Assembly (NCBI GenBank): GCA_963082975.1
Contig: OY720344.1
Location: 79,720,053-79,784,052, forward strand
Direction: 5' to 3'
Length of the DNA: 64,000 nucleotides
Origin: Labia minor
Lineage: Eukaryota > Arthropoda > Insecta > Dermaptera > Spongiphoridae
Part shown: piece after piece, positions 28,701 through 33,503 of the stretch
How positions within the stretch are numbered: position 1 is the first letter of the stretch
Layout of the letters: every line of letters starts with the position of its first letter
Translations under genes and position numbers: made by a program
Notes under the pieces: model-generated
Told to the model about the DNA's origin: nothing
The model's input: only the letters and a program-made list of their open reading frames with translations
Database searches by the model: none

Positions 28701-31700
28701 TATGTATATCCTTTAAGTAGTTCAAATGATAAATTCATGTGCTATGATCTTGAAATTGAGGATTAAAATCACATAAAGTTTAATTTAAGAATTTATATAA
28801 ATAAATATTTATATTATATAATATTTATTTTATTAATATATATTATAAATACAGAGTCATCGAAAAAGGTGAACGGGATTTTGTTGTACAACTATTCGAT
28901 AAATAAACATGTCATCAACACGAAATTTACGAGATATTGAGTAGCATTATAAATATTTTGAGTAGCATTTACTCGAAGTCAGTTGTCTCCAATTCACTAT
29001 AGCCTAATCGACCAATAACAGATTTTCTGACCGTTGGATTGTGAACAATGATCCTTCCTGTTTTGTGGCCGCTTAGAAGACCTGGTTTGACGCCTTTGGA
29101 TTTTTTCTTTTGGGGCTACGTTAAGAACATGGTTTATGCGGAAACAATTCGTGATCTTCAACATCTGAAAGAAAGAAAGAATTGACGCAACCATTGCAAC
29201 TGTGACTCCTGCAATGATTCAAAACACGTGGCGGGAGATGGATTAACGGCTAGATGTCTGCCGTGCGACTGGGTGAGCACACATCGAAACGTTTTAGAGT
29301 ACATAATAAAGTTTAAGTCTTTTGGTGTAAAAATAAATACTCTACCATTTGTATTACGCTTTTTATTACTCTTCGAAATCCCGTCCACCTTTTTCGATGA
29401 CCCTGCAAGTATATATATATATGTTACGGTAAATGTCCACTCTTGGGAAATGTATACATTTTCCGGTAAATGTGTACATTTCCCAAGAGTGTACATTTAC
29501 TGTAACAAAAGTTAGGTATAAGTAAACTGAATATAATTTATATGTACATTTCCCGGCAAATGTGTACACCTGCCTTTACGTTTTGGTAAATGTATACTCT
29601 TACCTTCGTATTTTAAGGAAAGGTGGAATACAAGTAAATTAAAACTGTTGTTGCAGTAAAAAAAAATTTATTTAAATAAACATAATACAAAAAGCTTTAA
29701 TAACGAAAATTATTTTAATTCAAAAATGTGAATGAGAAACAAAACATACTTATTACATATAATATGTCGTAGCTTATGATCCCAATATTCATAAATACTA
29801 TTTTCGTCCTAGTTTTTTAGGACCAATACGATCGGATTCAAACAAATAATTATAATATTAACATACTTTTTTTTATTATAACAGTTAAATTTTATAAAAT
29901 TATAAAGGAACATATAGAAATTTCATAATGAAGAAAGTGCTATTTATTTGAGCAAGAATTGCTATTGTGGCACTTGGAATTACATAATATTCCAGCATTT
30001 TTACAACTGCATTTTTTTGAGGAACATGTTCCTTTACAGATGCATCTTTTAAAACCTTGGCCACCAGTAAGGGACTGCATTCCTATAATTTCTCTTACCG
30101 ATTTCTCAACATCTTGAGGAACATCTTCGTATGATATAAACTTTTGTTTGTTTGTTTGTTGGCGAATCCATGCCTAGAATAAGATTGTTTTAAAATTCCC
30201 TGTTTAGTTCCTAATTTATATAAATTTTTATCGTCATCTCTAGACAAAACAACGCAAATCAAATTTTTGGGATCCGTTTTACCACGTATGCTCACATTTA
30301 CCAAAACGACATGGTCATTGTGAATTCAATGTACATTTCCCTTATTTGAAATTGTAAATGTTAGTTGAATGCACATTACCCAAATGAGGAGGCTAATGTG
30401 TACATTTGCCACAATATCTACTTTTACCGTAACATATATATATATAAATAAAAAATATATAATATAATATATATAAAATACCTAAATATTTATATATAAT
30501 TTTTTATTATTTTTAAACTAATATTATTAATATTTAAATTTATTTTATAAATCAATTCACAAAAATAAAAATTATTATTTCAAAAAAATGCTCTTAAGTA
30601 TTCTTTATCATCATCTTTAAGGGTTGTTTCCAACTCTAAGGTTAATAATATATTTTTCGGCAATAACCACGTATAAATACGTTTAAGTACAAAATTACTA
30701 TATCTTTACTATTCAATAGTATAAATAATTGAATAACAGTAAATAAATAGATTAGTAATTAAAAAGTAAAAAAATAATAAAATTTATATTATATAGATTC
30801 ATATTTTGTGTATTATATCTAGATATCATTTTAATAAGGATTTTGGAAAATTGTTTTTGTTCATTTAAGAATGAACATTTAACACTCATTTTTAAAATTA
30901 TAAATATAGAAAACTAAATATATGAGTATAGTTCTTTTCTATTCTTATCCATATCACCTATGGATGGGAATAACATTATGCAATTAATAAATTTAACCGA
31001 GGGACATTTTAATAAGTTACATATACTTAAATTAAATTTAAAATATCTAACTTAATAAAAATAATTTTTTTTCTGTATTTGAAAGAAAAACCATTCTTAA
31101 GAGGATCTAATTACAGAAATGCGCATAAACTAAATATAATAATAAGGTTTAAACTTATCTATCTATCTCTGTGGTTCTACGGAACTCGAAAGTTCTTGGC
31201 CGCAGCAACCACACCCCTCCAAGTATTTCTATTTTGAGCTACAACCCTCCAGTCCCTATCCTCTCCTATCTCTTTCACGTCCCTTCCTACATTATCCACC
31301 CACCGCGTCCTTGGTCTTCCAAGCGGACGTTTCCCACTCGGTCTCCCAACCAATATATTTTTCGCGGATCTAACTTCCCCCATTCTAGTCACATGTCCTG
31401 CACACCGCAGCCTTCTCGATTTTATAATTCTAACTATATCTGGAGATGCATAGAGATCATGTAAAAAACTTATCCAAATGTATAATTAAAAATTATCCTT
31501 ATTAAGTTTGGGTAACTTAATAAACTTATTTATTTATTCATTTATTTTAATGTTTAATCTTAGGTGGTCTTTCATAATAGAGAAATTTTTTACTAACCTT
31601 CATATAACCAATCAGGAACTCCGTTGAAAATAGTACCTGGCTTGCCAGTATTGGTTACTCGATAGATTTTAGGGCTTCTTGGTGACACTCTATAAAAGAT

Positions 31701-33085
31701 ATCATTTTCGATGACAAAAACAAGAGAATGTCCGCTAGGTGACCAACGAACTAATTGAACAGGAGACCCAGATTCTTCGAGAGCGGCCACCTCGCTTCCA
31801 GGAAGAAGAAGAAGTGCATCCACGCTCCTGTCAGGACACAATATACTATAAAATGAACTCATCTAATAATATCTAAAATATAAATAATTTACAAATTTCA
31901 AATTCAAATTCGTTCATTCATTTGAGGAGCTTATTGAATTTTATATGGTCTTCAGTTATTTTTAAAGTAAATATTGCATATTAATTATAAAATTATAATT
32001 ATAAAAAAAATCTTCCCCAAGTTTTTCAATATTCAACATTTTTGAGGCTAGTATTATAATTAGTAATTTTCTTTTTGAATAAGAAAGTTATAAAATTACT
32101 TTTTAATAGAACAAAAAAAATAATGTTAATTATTATTTACGAGGTGGCTCTAACCCCAGTACCTACATAGTGATGTTTAGTATTTTGTTAAAAAATTGTA
32201 CTAAATAAATTTTCATAAATTTTATTACAACCAGGATATTAAAATAAGTATTTCCTTTTTGTTTTCTTATTTATTTTTTAATTTAATAATGTAATTATTT
32301 ATATTTTTTATTTTATATTTTATTTTTTATAGCAGAATATTAGCGAATACAATATAATACGGAGTTCTGGAGTATTAGATGTACCAACTTTAGTCATAAT
32401 CCGTGCATCCTTATGAATGCGCATAGTGAATAGAAACTTCTTTTTTAAATGATTTATTATTGAAATTTTATTCATGATCATAAATGTATGAATTTTTCAA
32501 AGACAAAATGATCATTCATAATACCATTTTCATTGGAGCTTGAATATTTTTGTTTGTTTTTTTTTTAAAAATTATTAAAATATTAATTTAATTATAATTA
32601 AAAACAAATATTAAAATTTATATACAAAATGACAGTAAGTAATAAAATGAAAAGAAATTGAATGTCAATTTGTAAATGAATATCCATGTCATATTGTTCA
32701 ACGAGATGATTTTTTCTTCAAAAATAAATTTGAATATATCCCTACTCGTAATAATTGTAATTGAATAACAATCGATTGTTTCATGTTATTTAAATAAAAA
32801 AAAAACGATGGAAATATTATACAATGGATGTTGACTAAATTATTTCGTTTCGAATCATAGGTAGCAGATTTAACTCATTATATATGCGAATATTATAAAA
32901 TTTCATCAATCATTTTAAAGACATTTAGAATATACAAAATTTTAGACCAATAATTTATTTAAAAGTGAGTTAAAAATGAATTTGTTATTTACTCTATGCT
33001 AAAAAATACATCGTAACAATATTAGTACCCACTTGTTGGCCTCTTCATAAATATAATAGGTGGCTTCGATTGAATACTTCAACAC
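305..33085 (-). CDS. DPP4-like serine dipeptidyl peptidase (S9B), partial, 10 exons
   Basis: Type II membrane or secreted prolyl dipeptidyl peptidases of this family remove N-terminal X-Pro/X-Ala dipeptides from peptides outside the cell. Exons, in transcript order: 33085-33033, 31827-31598, 28453-28284, 13351-13239, 12482-12359, 10930-10686, 5410-5306, 4498-4103, 936-742, 462-305. Each junction is GT/AG and phases agree throughout (1789 bp). Hallmarks seen: propeller segments, the YEEE substrate-anchoring Glu pair, DGRGSG, and the nucleophile motif GWSYGG. The Asp and His of the triad and the C-terminus lie beyond base 1; exons encoding the signal anchor and first propeller blades were not found. 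The position of the oxyanion-hole Tyr (VYxGP in active enzymes) reads VLGEP. Introns reach 15 kb because of transposon load. It could be the DPP4/venom-DPP or the omega-type insect branch; the sequence alone does not decide. Confidence 0.9.
742..936 (-). CDS. DPP4-like exon, DGRGSG segment
   Basis: 195 bp between acceptor AG (937-938) and donor GTAAGT starting at 741. It encodes the hydrolase-domain stretch with the EPDSQ, DWNSYLAS, DGRGSG and NQRLGDVEIRDQ motifs that lie between the oxyanion-hole loop and the nucleophile in S9B peptidases. The first base completes a Val codon begun in the previous exon, so the junction reads VLGEPDSQ instead of the family's VYxGPxSQ. Confidence 0.93.
943..1477. 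other. AT-rich intron sequence
   Basis: Part of the intron between the 4103-4498 and 742-936 exons. Low-complexity AT-rich DNA; I see no coding or RNA signal. Confidence 0.5.
1478..1942 (+). mobile_element. Helentron-like short element, family B (internally deleted copy)
   Basis: Begins ACTATCTCACCAGAGATAGT after a T run and ends in the stem-loop block GAGTGGAGACACTC-CAG. A GTCTGTCTGTGTCT tract follows the head as in the longer copy at 25609-26235. The middle is AT-rich filler. No coding capacity. Confidence 0.6.
1943..2663. other. AT-rich intron sequence
   Basis: No recognisable gene or RNA; simple AT-rich intronic sequence between two short mobile elements. Confidence 0.45.
2664..3918 (+). 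mobile_element. Helentron-like element, family A, split by a second copy of itself
   Basis: The outer copy starts ACCGACCGACGATAGTAAGG at 2664, breaks near 2761, resumes near 3383 and ends ACAGGTCAACTTA at 3918. Between the two halves lies a minus-strand copy of the same family (2762-3382). The halves rejoin at the point where uninterrupted copies read through (compare 53230-53250), so this is insertion into a pre-existing copy. The final stem-loop is degraded on one side. Confidence 0.75.
2762..3382 (-). mobile_element. Nested Helentron-like element, family A (minus)
   Basis: Reads on the minus strand from ACCGACCGACGATAGTAAGG to GACCTGGCCACAGGTCAACT-TA. It carries the TCCGTCCGTCC tract, the block AACCGATTTTGATGAAATTT and the paired TGACGTCA sites. 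Together with the flanking outer copy it forms an inverted repeat of several hundred bases. Confidence 0.75.
4103..4498 (-). CDS. DPP4-like exon, GC-rich, propeller to hydrolase junction
   Basis: 396 bp, bounded by acceptor AG at 4499-4500 and donor GT at 4101-4102. It encodes a Cys-rich start (GTGCASEQCTYSWAWLSP), an Ala/Pro/Leu-rich middle, then LPPGF and FPLVLHV, matching the ILPPxFD-YPLLxxVY segment that opens the hydrolase domain. In this frame it continues the preceding exon (CLTC-N-C). The exon is visibly far richer in G and C than any other exon or intron here, with many GCC/CCG/CTC codons. Long ORFs on the other frames of this block are shadows. Confidence 0.88.
4499..5305. other. 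AT-rich intron sequence
   Basis: Intron of the peptidase gene. Contains poly-A/T runs; no coding or structural signal seen. Confidence 0.5.
5306..5410 (-). CDS. DPP4-like exon, late propeller blade
   Basis: 105 bp with acceptor CAG just above 5410 and donor GTAAAG below 5306. It encodes YLIGTGENRPGQRHLYRV and ends in IECLTC-N, the typical blade in which the enzyme's own sequence reads Y-F-x-G-T-x-E-x-P-x-x-R-H-L-Y. The Cys pair at its end belongs to the conserved propeller disulfides. Phase 1 in, phase 2 out. Confidence 0.9.
5411..6100. other. AT-rich intron sequence
   Basis: Simple AT-rich sequence with a short ATCT microsatellite near 5713. Nothing recognisable otherwise. Confidence 0.45.
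6102..6165 (+). other. tRNA-like (possible SINE head)
   Basis: The segment carries a box A-like CCAGCGGTTGGACTG and a near-consensus box B GGTTCGAAACTC about 35 bases later, the spacing of a tRNA promoter. I cannot fold a clean acceptor stem, so a tRNA-derived SINE head or tRNA pseudogene is more likely than a working tRNA. Confidence 0.3.
6526..6551. repeat. Short palindromic GC repeat, copy 1
   Basis: GAGCCGAGGCTCGGGGTCCC followed by GGTA, a GC-rich palindrome in an AT desert. The same string, also preceded by a T-rich run and AACT, occurs at 7752-7779. Related shorter motifs (CCGAGCC...GCTCGAT) occur near 13695 and 14130. Probably the end of a dispersed repeat. Confidence 0.5.
7190..7300 (-). 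pseudogene. R1-type non-LTR reverse transcriptase fragment
   Basis: Minus-strand reading gives RLMANTGGPSQSKRRLLL then SMMLYGSEIWA, the post-palm motif (LMxNxGGPxxSKRRLL...LLYGxxxWA) of R1-like non-LTR reverse transcriptases. About 37 codons are left; no start or stop belongs to it. Same clade as the pieces at 23210-23848 and 47860-48960. Confidence 0.75.
7300..7560. repeat. Dispersed repeat, inverted partner at 56150-56410
   Basis: This stretch matches the reverse complement of 56150-56410 with clear collinearity: AACACATGTAATCAATCATA, AATACTCATATATAGAATAT and ACGGAGTGTTA all occur in order in both. No coding content. Probably an unclassified interspersed repeat. Confidence 0.65.
7752..7779. 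repeat. Short palindromic GC repeat, copy 2
   Basis: Second copy of the GC palindrome at 6526-6551, here with extended symmetry (ACCGAGCCGAGG at the start and GGTAC at the end). Confidence 0.5.
7893..8881 (+). mobile_element. Solo LTR of the BEL/Pao family found intact at 57.8-62.4 kb
   Basis: Collinear with the two LTRs at 57763-58849 and 61294-62371: starts TGGTTCCGCATGGAACC, passes the GACCACCTCCCTCCCTTACC block, the GC-rich transcribed segment near 8160-8480, the CCTTCGAGCAAAATTAAT block, and ends GTATCAAGTGGATG. No internal region is next to it, so it is a solo LTR formed by recombination or a fragment. Reading frames in the GC-rich part (8121-8486) are not genes. No clean target duplication was found. 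Confidence 0.8.
8882..10685. other. AT-rich intron sequence
   Basis: Extremely AT-rich, with (TA)n-like stretches near 9260-9480. I see no gene, RNA or recognisable transposon. Confidence 0.5.
10686..10930 (-). CDS. DPP4-like exon, propeller
   Basis: 245 bp after acceptor TTTTAG and ending before donor GTAAGT. It encodes a blade with KWWIPMPGKDRALGPLFSSD and a conserved ending GEWEVTNLLAWDSELRA, equivalent to the GxWEVT-I-x-Y(D) segment of S9B propellers. It joins in frame to the 12359-12482 exon (phase 0) and to the 5306-5410 exon (split Ile codon). Confidence 0.9.
10931..11499. other. Intron sequence, unclassified
   Basis: 11040-11460 is less AT-rich than its surroundings and may be an old repeat, but no family signature or ORF is visible. 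Confidence 0.35.
11500..11781. mobile_element. hAT-type MITE, copy 1
   Basis: Terminal inverted repeats CAGCGGTTGCCAAAG and, at the other end, TTTGGCGACCGCTG, with target duplication GTAAAGAG / GTAAAGTG (7 of 8). The 8-bp duplication and CAGxGG termini are hAT hallmarks. 282 bp, non-coding. Two further copies lie at 36836-37109 and 43245-43518. Confidence 0.9.
11782..12358. other. AT-rich intron sequence
   Basis: Nothing recognisable beyond AT-rich sequence. Confidence 0.45.
12359..12482 (-). CDS. DPP4-like exon, propeller
   Basis: 124 bp; the first base completes a Gly codon. It encodes DHYLTSAQWLTTSSVALTW, MNRSQNISVVSIC and a WQC end, the family's D-x-Y-(L/F)-T-x-x-x-W and W-x-x-R-x-Q-N motifs. 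Two potential N-glycosylation sites (NRS, NIS) fit an extracellular protein. Ends at phase 0 before GTAAGA. Confidence 0.9.
12483..13238. other. AT-rich intron sequence
   Basis: Contains a short (AT)n at about 12727; no other feature seen. Confidence 0.45.
13239..13351 (-). CDS. DPP4-like exon, propeller
   Basis: 113 bp from acceptor TTTTAG to donor GTAAGT. It encodes AGTNNPAVQMWVANI and continues to GEHPG, matching the YPKAGxxNPxVxLxV signature of S9B propellers when joined to the RYPK end of the preceding exon. The intron upstream of it is about 15 kb and holds an entire LTR retrotransposon and several smaller elements. Confidence 0.92.
13462..13690 (-). mobile_element. Helitron-like element (3' end with CTA-type terminus)
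   Basis: Minus-strand reading ends in an imperfect GC stem-loop followed by GCAGCTACT, a decayed form of the stem-loop + CTAG|T end seen at 55260 and 54632. The body (GGTTTTCATCCATTT, TTTACATAACACATTCATTT) is collinear with 55330-55485 and, inverted, with 14530-14741. No coding. Confidence 0.6.
13690..14310. repeat. Degenerate tandem duplication, about 285-bp period
   Basis: Two successive units share ATGATTCxTxATTATC, TTGGCTGGTAA, ATTCACCGA-type, AATAATTTAAAAGAAC and TATTAATGCACTGxAAGACA (13990 and 14277). A shorter relative begins near 13690 (CACCGAGCTCTCGCTCGAT). No ORF. Confidence 0.6.
14530..14744 (+). mobile_element. Helitron-like element, plus-oriented copy
   Basis: Runs from ATATAACATACAATAATAAT to a decayed stem-loop and ends GAGAAGCTAG followed by T, the CTRR-T end of Helitron-type elements. 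It is the reverse complement of 13462-13690 over most of its length. Confidence 0.6.
14745..16872. other. AT-rich intron sequence
   Basis: Simple AT-rich intron; (TA)n at about 15530-15560. No coding or RNA feature seen. Confidence 0.5.
16873..17557 (-). repeat. LTR (3' in element sense)
   Basis: Starts TGTTAGAAATGG and ends CGCCGCTAACA, with TGTTAG/CTAACA inverted ends. It differs from its partner mainly by an extra unit of a GGGTCGGTTAA-CGAG minisatellite near 17290-17345. Confidence 0.88.
17470..18438 (-). CDS. Element-borne ORF: coiled coil, acidic linker, membrane segment, minisatellite tail
   Basis: 322 codons, not recognised. Visible parts: residues about 40-85 are Leu/Gln/Glu-rich heptads (INELKRSVNEQRLLMEQLTAE) that look like a coiled coil; 105-160 acidic/Pro-rich; 165-180 a basic stretch (PPPKRALRSRKTG); about 193-215 a hydrophobic run (FLYLFFLFTLL) that could span a membrane; the remainder is degenerate repeats with TDLATPIP and TDPAIPI units that extend into the LTR. 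It lies after the protease, where env-like or integrase-tail ORFs sit in gypsy-type elements. Either assignment is inference. Confidence 0.45.
   Translation of the reverse strand: MRHPKDMINHSLTEIETKHIVTGPNVTPNERASLVNEQLENPIIENHLQQINELKRSVNEQRLLMEQLTAENSDLRTRLKSVEDSPLCDVNKRQPLSIGGTQAGESADLAEEEKPALVRDPDDDVDMSPDSETSFPADTPPREQQEMTTDPAPDDGEAHPIDESCRPCPPPKRALRSRKTGLPRTSTMQNAPSLFLYLFFLFTLLAQTLEPIVPLSSASDLYTSSAPFPVYSDLTTAFPITVSIHTDPAIPISYPHYTDLATPIPRSLFILTPPTSPTTLSSVDGVVDNAGWPTVSGVPSASGGRAVYGTPNYGMTLLFSDI
18398..18955 (-). pseudogene. Retropepsin-like aspartic protease segment
   Basis: The reading WLFDTGSTHCLI shows the D-T-G-S catalytic motif of retroviral-type aspartic proteases, preceded by GSTRFS and followed by FSVGKIQADVTLQQVTVPVQLI, the beta-strand layout of the fold. 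The element's reverse transcriptase should follow but does not; the frame ends at 18398 near a different-frame ORF. Additional partial copies at 19245-19440, 19626-19815, 20097-20270 and 20270-20390 keep the FDTGSTHCLI motif. Confidence 0.75.
19024..19269 (+). other. Captured secreted-protein-like ORF, copy 1 (antisense to the element)
   Basis: The reading frame begins MNLLIFLYLIVFISG, a textbook signal-peptide core, and continues with two Cys and FNFGSWIRKQYPTLISNFYK. The last nine codons are antisense retroelement sequence, so the foreign part ends near 19247. An AT-rich 60-bp leader precedes the ATG in all copies. The source gene is not recognised. Codon composition differs from the GC-richer element around it. 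Confidence 0.5.
19786..20031 (-). other. Captured secreted-protein-like ORF, copy 2 (element sense)
   Basis: Same foreign segment as at 19024-19269, inverted, with the same ATG and identical amino-acid reading; an in-frame upstream ATG at 20079 would add 16 residues. Truncated copies of its first ~45 bp recur at 19500-19541 (plus) and 20460-20505 (minus). Confidence 0.5.
20525..21060 (-). pseudogene. gag fragment, Ty3/gypsy-like
   Basis: Minus-strand readings show TPFEGKEREQQAEQWLEKL, then in another frame YTWWEEVQ and, from 20822, LSRVQQPGETAADYLFDKL and a DIEELVDDAQRYL tail. This is the layout of the retrotransposon gag capsid region (WW-x-E ... QxxGE-(S/T) motif). At least one frameshift separates the halves and the 3' end is cut by the palindrome at about 20525. 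Confidence 0.7.
21180..21310. promoter_or_regulatory. Cluster of TGACGTCA-like sites in the LTR element leader
   Basis: Within 130 bp between the upstream LTR and gag there are GTGACGTCATC (about 21202), GTGATGTCATC (21242), GTGACGTCATTT (21280) and AACGTCACG (21296). These resemble CREB/ATF sites. Their repetition in a GC-richer leader suggests, but does not prove, a transcriptional role. Confidence 0.4.
21443..22092 (-). repeat. LTR (5' in element sense)
   Basis: Direct-repeat partner of 16873-17557: TGTTAGAAATGG start, RNA-like purine-rich tandem stretch near 21780-21830, ends GCGCCGCTAAT next to the duplication ACGAA. Confidence 0.88.
22093..23194. other. AT-rich intron with a family-B Helentron remnant
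   Basis: Around 22690-22740 the inverted end CTGGAGTGTCTTCACTCGAC-TATCTCGCGG is visible, the 3' stem-loop and adjoining block of family B read backward. The rest is AT-rich without signal. Confidence 0.45.
23210..23848 (+). mobile_element. 5'-truncated R1-like non-LTR retrotransposon with poly(A) tail
   Basis: Flanked by a 15-bp target duplication AAATTAAAAAATAAA (23195-23209 and 23849-23863) and ending in an A tract at 23826-23848, the classic form of target-primed reverse transcription with 5' truncation. The body encodes only the C-terminal end of ORF2. Confidence 0.88.
23224..23790 (+). pseudogene. C-terminal segment of R1-like ORF2
   Basis: 188 codons open to a stop at 23788. Motifs: AAVPPIDLLAYER after the RT domain, W-x-x-RW...GRWTYTLI, R-RW-x-x-NHGDLDYYLT-x-x-LGGHGNF, and the terminal zinc-knuckle-like CPGC-x(8)-EHTIFTC. 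These are the conserved 3' motifs of R1-clade non-LTR elements. Open but lacking endonuclease and RT, so non-functional. The small opposite-strand ORFs are shadows. Confidence 0.85.
23880..23974 (+). mobile_element. Helitron-like 3' end fragment
   Basis: Ends GGTCGGAGCAGCTAG followed by T, matching the 3' terminus of the copies at 14741 and (inverted) 54632 and 55260. Only about 95 bp are recognisable. Confidence 0.45.
23975..25608. other. AT-rich intron sequence
   Basis: No recognised element. 24590-24760 is slightly less AT-rich and has a 60-codon frame, but without any family motif. A (TA)n tract sits near 25340. Confidence 0.4.
25609..26235 (+). mobile_element. Helentron-like element, family B (best copy)
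   Basis: 5' block ACTATCTCGCCAGAGATAGT after a T run; then TTTTCGATGTTGAGATTTTG, a GTCTGTCTGTGTGTG tract, AAAAACGGTTTGAGCTAG, GCAATTTGGTACAT, CAACCGGAAGAGGGTCATTA. At the 3' end GAGATAGTC, complement of the 5' block, directly precedes a stem-loop (GTGTGGAGACAC core) and GCTTA followed by T. Non-coding; this is the arrangement of non-autonomous Helentrons. Confidence 0.72.
25721..25779. repeat. (GT)n microsatellite inside family B
   Basis: GTCTGTCTGTGTGTGTGTAT followed by more GT/AT dinucleotides. Its position corresponds to the TCCG-rich tract of family A and the GTAT tract of family E. Confidence 0.9.
26236..26619. mobile_element. Second family-B-like segment
   Basis: Contains a separate TATGTCTGTCTCTGTGTCTG tract and ends TTGGCGAGATAGTAAAAAG, the complement of the family-B 5' block. 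It lacks the 3' stem-loop. It is either a truncated adjacent copy or the original tail of a longer element. Confidence 0.45.
26620..27686. other. AT-rich intron sequence
   Basis: Nothing recognisable. Confidence 0.45.
27687..28150 (+). mobile_element. Internally deleted hAT transposon
   Basis: Ends TAGATTTGCCATA and TATGGCAACCCTA are imperfect inverted repeats, flanked by perfect 8-bp duplications ACTATATA (27679-27686, 28151-28158). At 27880-27990 the frame reads KTKCEAIILNVIAPLAMEEL and SMDA, a piece of hAT transposase around its conserved Asp. A C8-A11 homopolymer near 28055 breaks the frame. Confidence 0.88.
28284..28453 (-). CDS. DPP4-like exon, Glu-Glu motif and propeller
   Basis: 170 bp after acceptor TTTACAG, ending before GTATAT. 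The first two bases complete a Glu codon, giving WLYEEEIL across the junction, the Glu pair that binds the substrate N-terminus in DPP4. It continues with LWFSPDGQHIMFLTINDTEV and ends RYPK. Confidence 0.92.
28454..28851. other. AT-rich intron sequence
   Basis: No feature seen. Confidence 0.45.
28852..29405 (+). mobile_element. Internally deleted Tc1/mariner-like element
   Basis: Inverted ends CAGAGTCATCGAAAAAGGTG and, at the right, CACCTTTTTCGATGACCCTG. The central reading (29060-29250) has PLRRPGLTPLDFFFWGYVKN, whose Asp corresponds to the third acidic residue of the DDE/D catalytic set, followed by NTWREMD. TA precedes the left end; the right TA is not preserved. The N-terminal half of the transposase is gone. 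Confidence 0.8.
29422..30434 (-). mobile_element. Ginger-like DNA transposon, internally deleted
   Basis: Termini TGTTACGGTAAA and TTTACCGTAACA are inverted repeats starting TGTTA/ending TAACA, fitting the TGTNR...YNACA rule of Ginger elements (integrase-related transposons). Minus-strand coding 30304-29945 contains VNVSIRGKTDPKNLICVV and, near the 3' end, a Cys-rich tail (GGQGFKRCICKGTC, then C-x-C and CNSKCHN) like that at the C-terminus of Ginger/KRBA2-type integrases. The catalytic core is missing. Flanking TATA tracts hide the short target duplication. Confidence 0.6.
29945..30304 (-). pseudogene. C-terminal piece of a Ginger-type integrase
   Basis: Two adjoining frames: 30304-30095 (opens MVNVSIRGKTDPKNL) and, shifted, about 30100-29945 (REIIGMQSLTGGQGFKRCI, then Cys-rich residues to a stop after NSCSNK). 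The shift and the absence of a DDE core mean it is dead. Family assignment rests on the Cys pattern and the element ends. Confidence 0.5.
31160..31465 (-). pseudogene. Non-LTR retrotransposon 3' tail with (GATA) end, copy 1
   Basis: Minus-strand frame 31392-31177 reads GRPSGKRPLGRPRTRWVDNV and DWRVVAQNRNTWRGVVAAAK, the C-terminal signature common at the end of insect endonuclease/reverse-transcriptase ORFs. The insertion ends in GATAGATAGATAA (31160-31172 inverted), a microsatellite-type 3' tail. 5'-truncated. Confidence 0.75.
31598..31827 (-). CDS. DPP4-like exon, propeller
   Basis: 230 bp. The acceptor CAG at 31828-31830 is preferred over an upstream ATG at 31862 because only this joins in phase with the 33033-33085 exon and restores the family reading K-S-V-D. 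It encodes VQLVRWSPSGHSLVFVIENDIFYR and GVPDWLYE, corresponding to L-x-W-(S/A)-P-x-G-x-x-(L/I)-x-(F/Y)-V-x-x-N-x-(I/L)-x-Y and the G-x-x-DW-(V/L)-YEEE motif. Confidence 0.92.
31828..33032. other. AT-rich intron sequence
   Basis: No feature seen between the exons at 31598-31827 and 33033-33085. Confidence 0.45.
33033..33085 (-). CDS. DPP4-like exon, early propeller
   Basis: 53 bp between ACAG and GTGGGT. It encodes VLKYSIEATYYIYEEAN, similar to the (V/L)(F/W)R-H-S-x-x-A-x-Y-x-I-Y-D strand of S9B propellers, and its final AA pairs with the first base of the next exon. It is the most upstream exon I can defend; earlier exons must lie at higher coordinates, past the inserted hAT complex or beyond the window. 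Confidence 0.75.
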
Positions 33086-33223
33086 CTGTGGATGTAGAAA
33101 AGAAATAGAAATCAGTCGAATGAGTAAATAACTTAGATAGGAACAACAGAGACTAAATTTAAAATAAAATTGGTGAAAATATGAAAAATGTTTTATAGTG
33201 ATATTTTAATCATTTTCACTTAC

Positions 33224-33503
33224 TACTTATTACTAAAAAATTATGAGCTGTGGCCAGTCACGGAACCAACCGACGATTTGAAATAATTTAATTTCCAAAC
33301 AACATTATATACCTATATATATATATATATATATATATATAATGTTGTTTGGAAATTAAATTATATATATATATATATATATAATGTTGTTTGGAAATTA
33401 AATTATATATATATATATAATGTTTGGAAATTAAATTATTTCAAATCGTCGGTTGGTTCCGTGACTGGCCACAGCTCATAATTTTTTAGTAATAAGTAGT
33501 ATA
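33224..33503. repeat. Palindrome with AT-microsatellite loop
   Basis: About 80 bp at 33224-33305 (TTATGAGCTGTGGCCAGTCA core) recur as exact reverse complement at 33421-33503. The loop has (TA)n runs alternating with repeated AATGTTGTTTGGAAATTAAA units. A large cruciform is possible. Confidence 0.85.

Noticed and set aside
31593-31862. ATG at 31862 as start of a separate 89-codon gene
   Set aside because: The sequence is a peptidase exon; the acceptor at 31828-31830 joins in phase with the upstream exon and the ATG is intronic.
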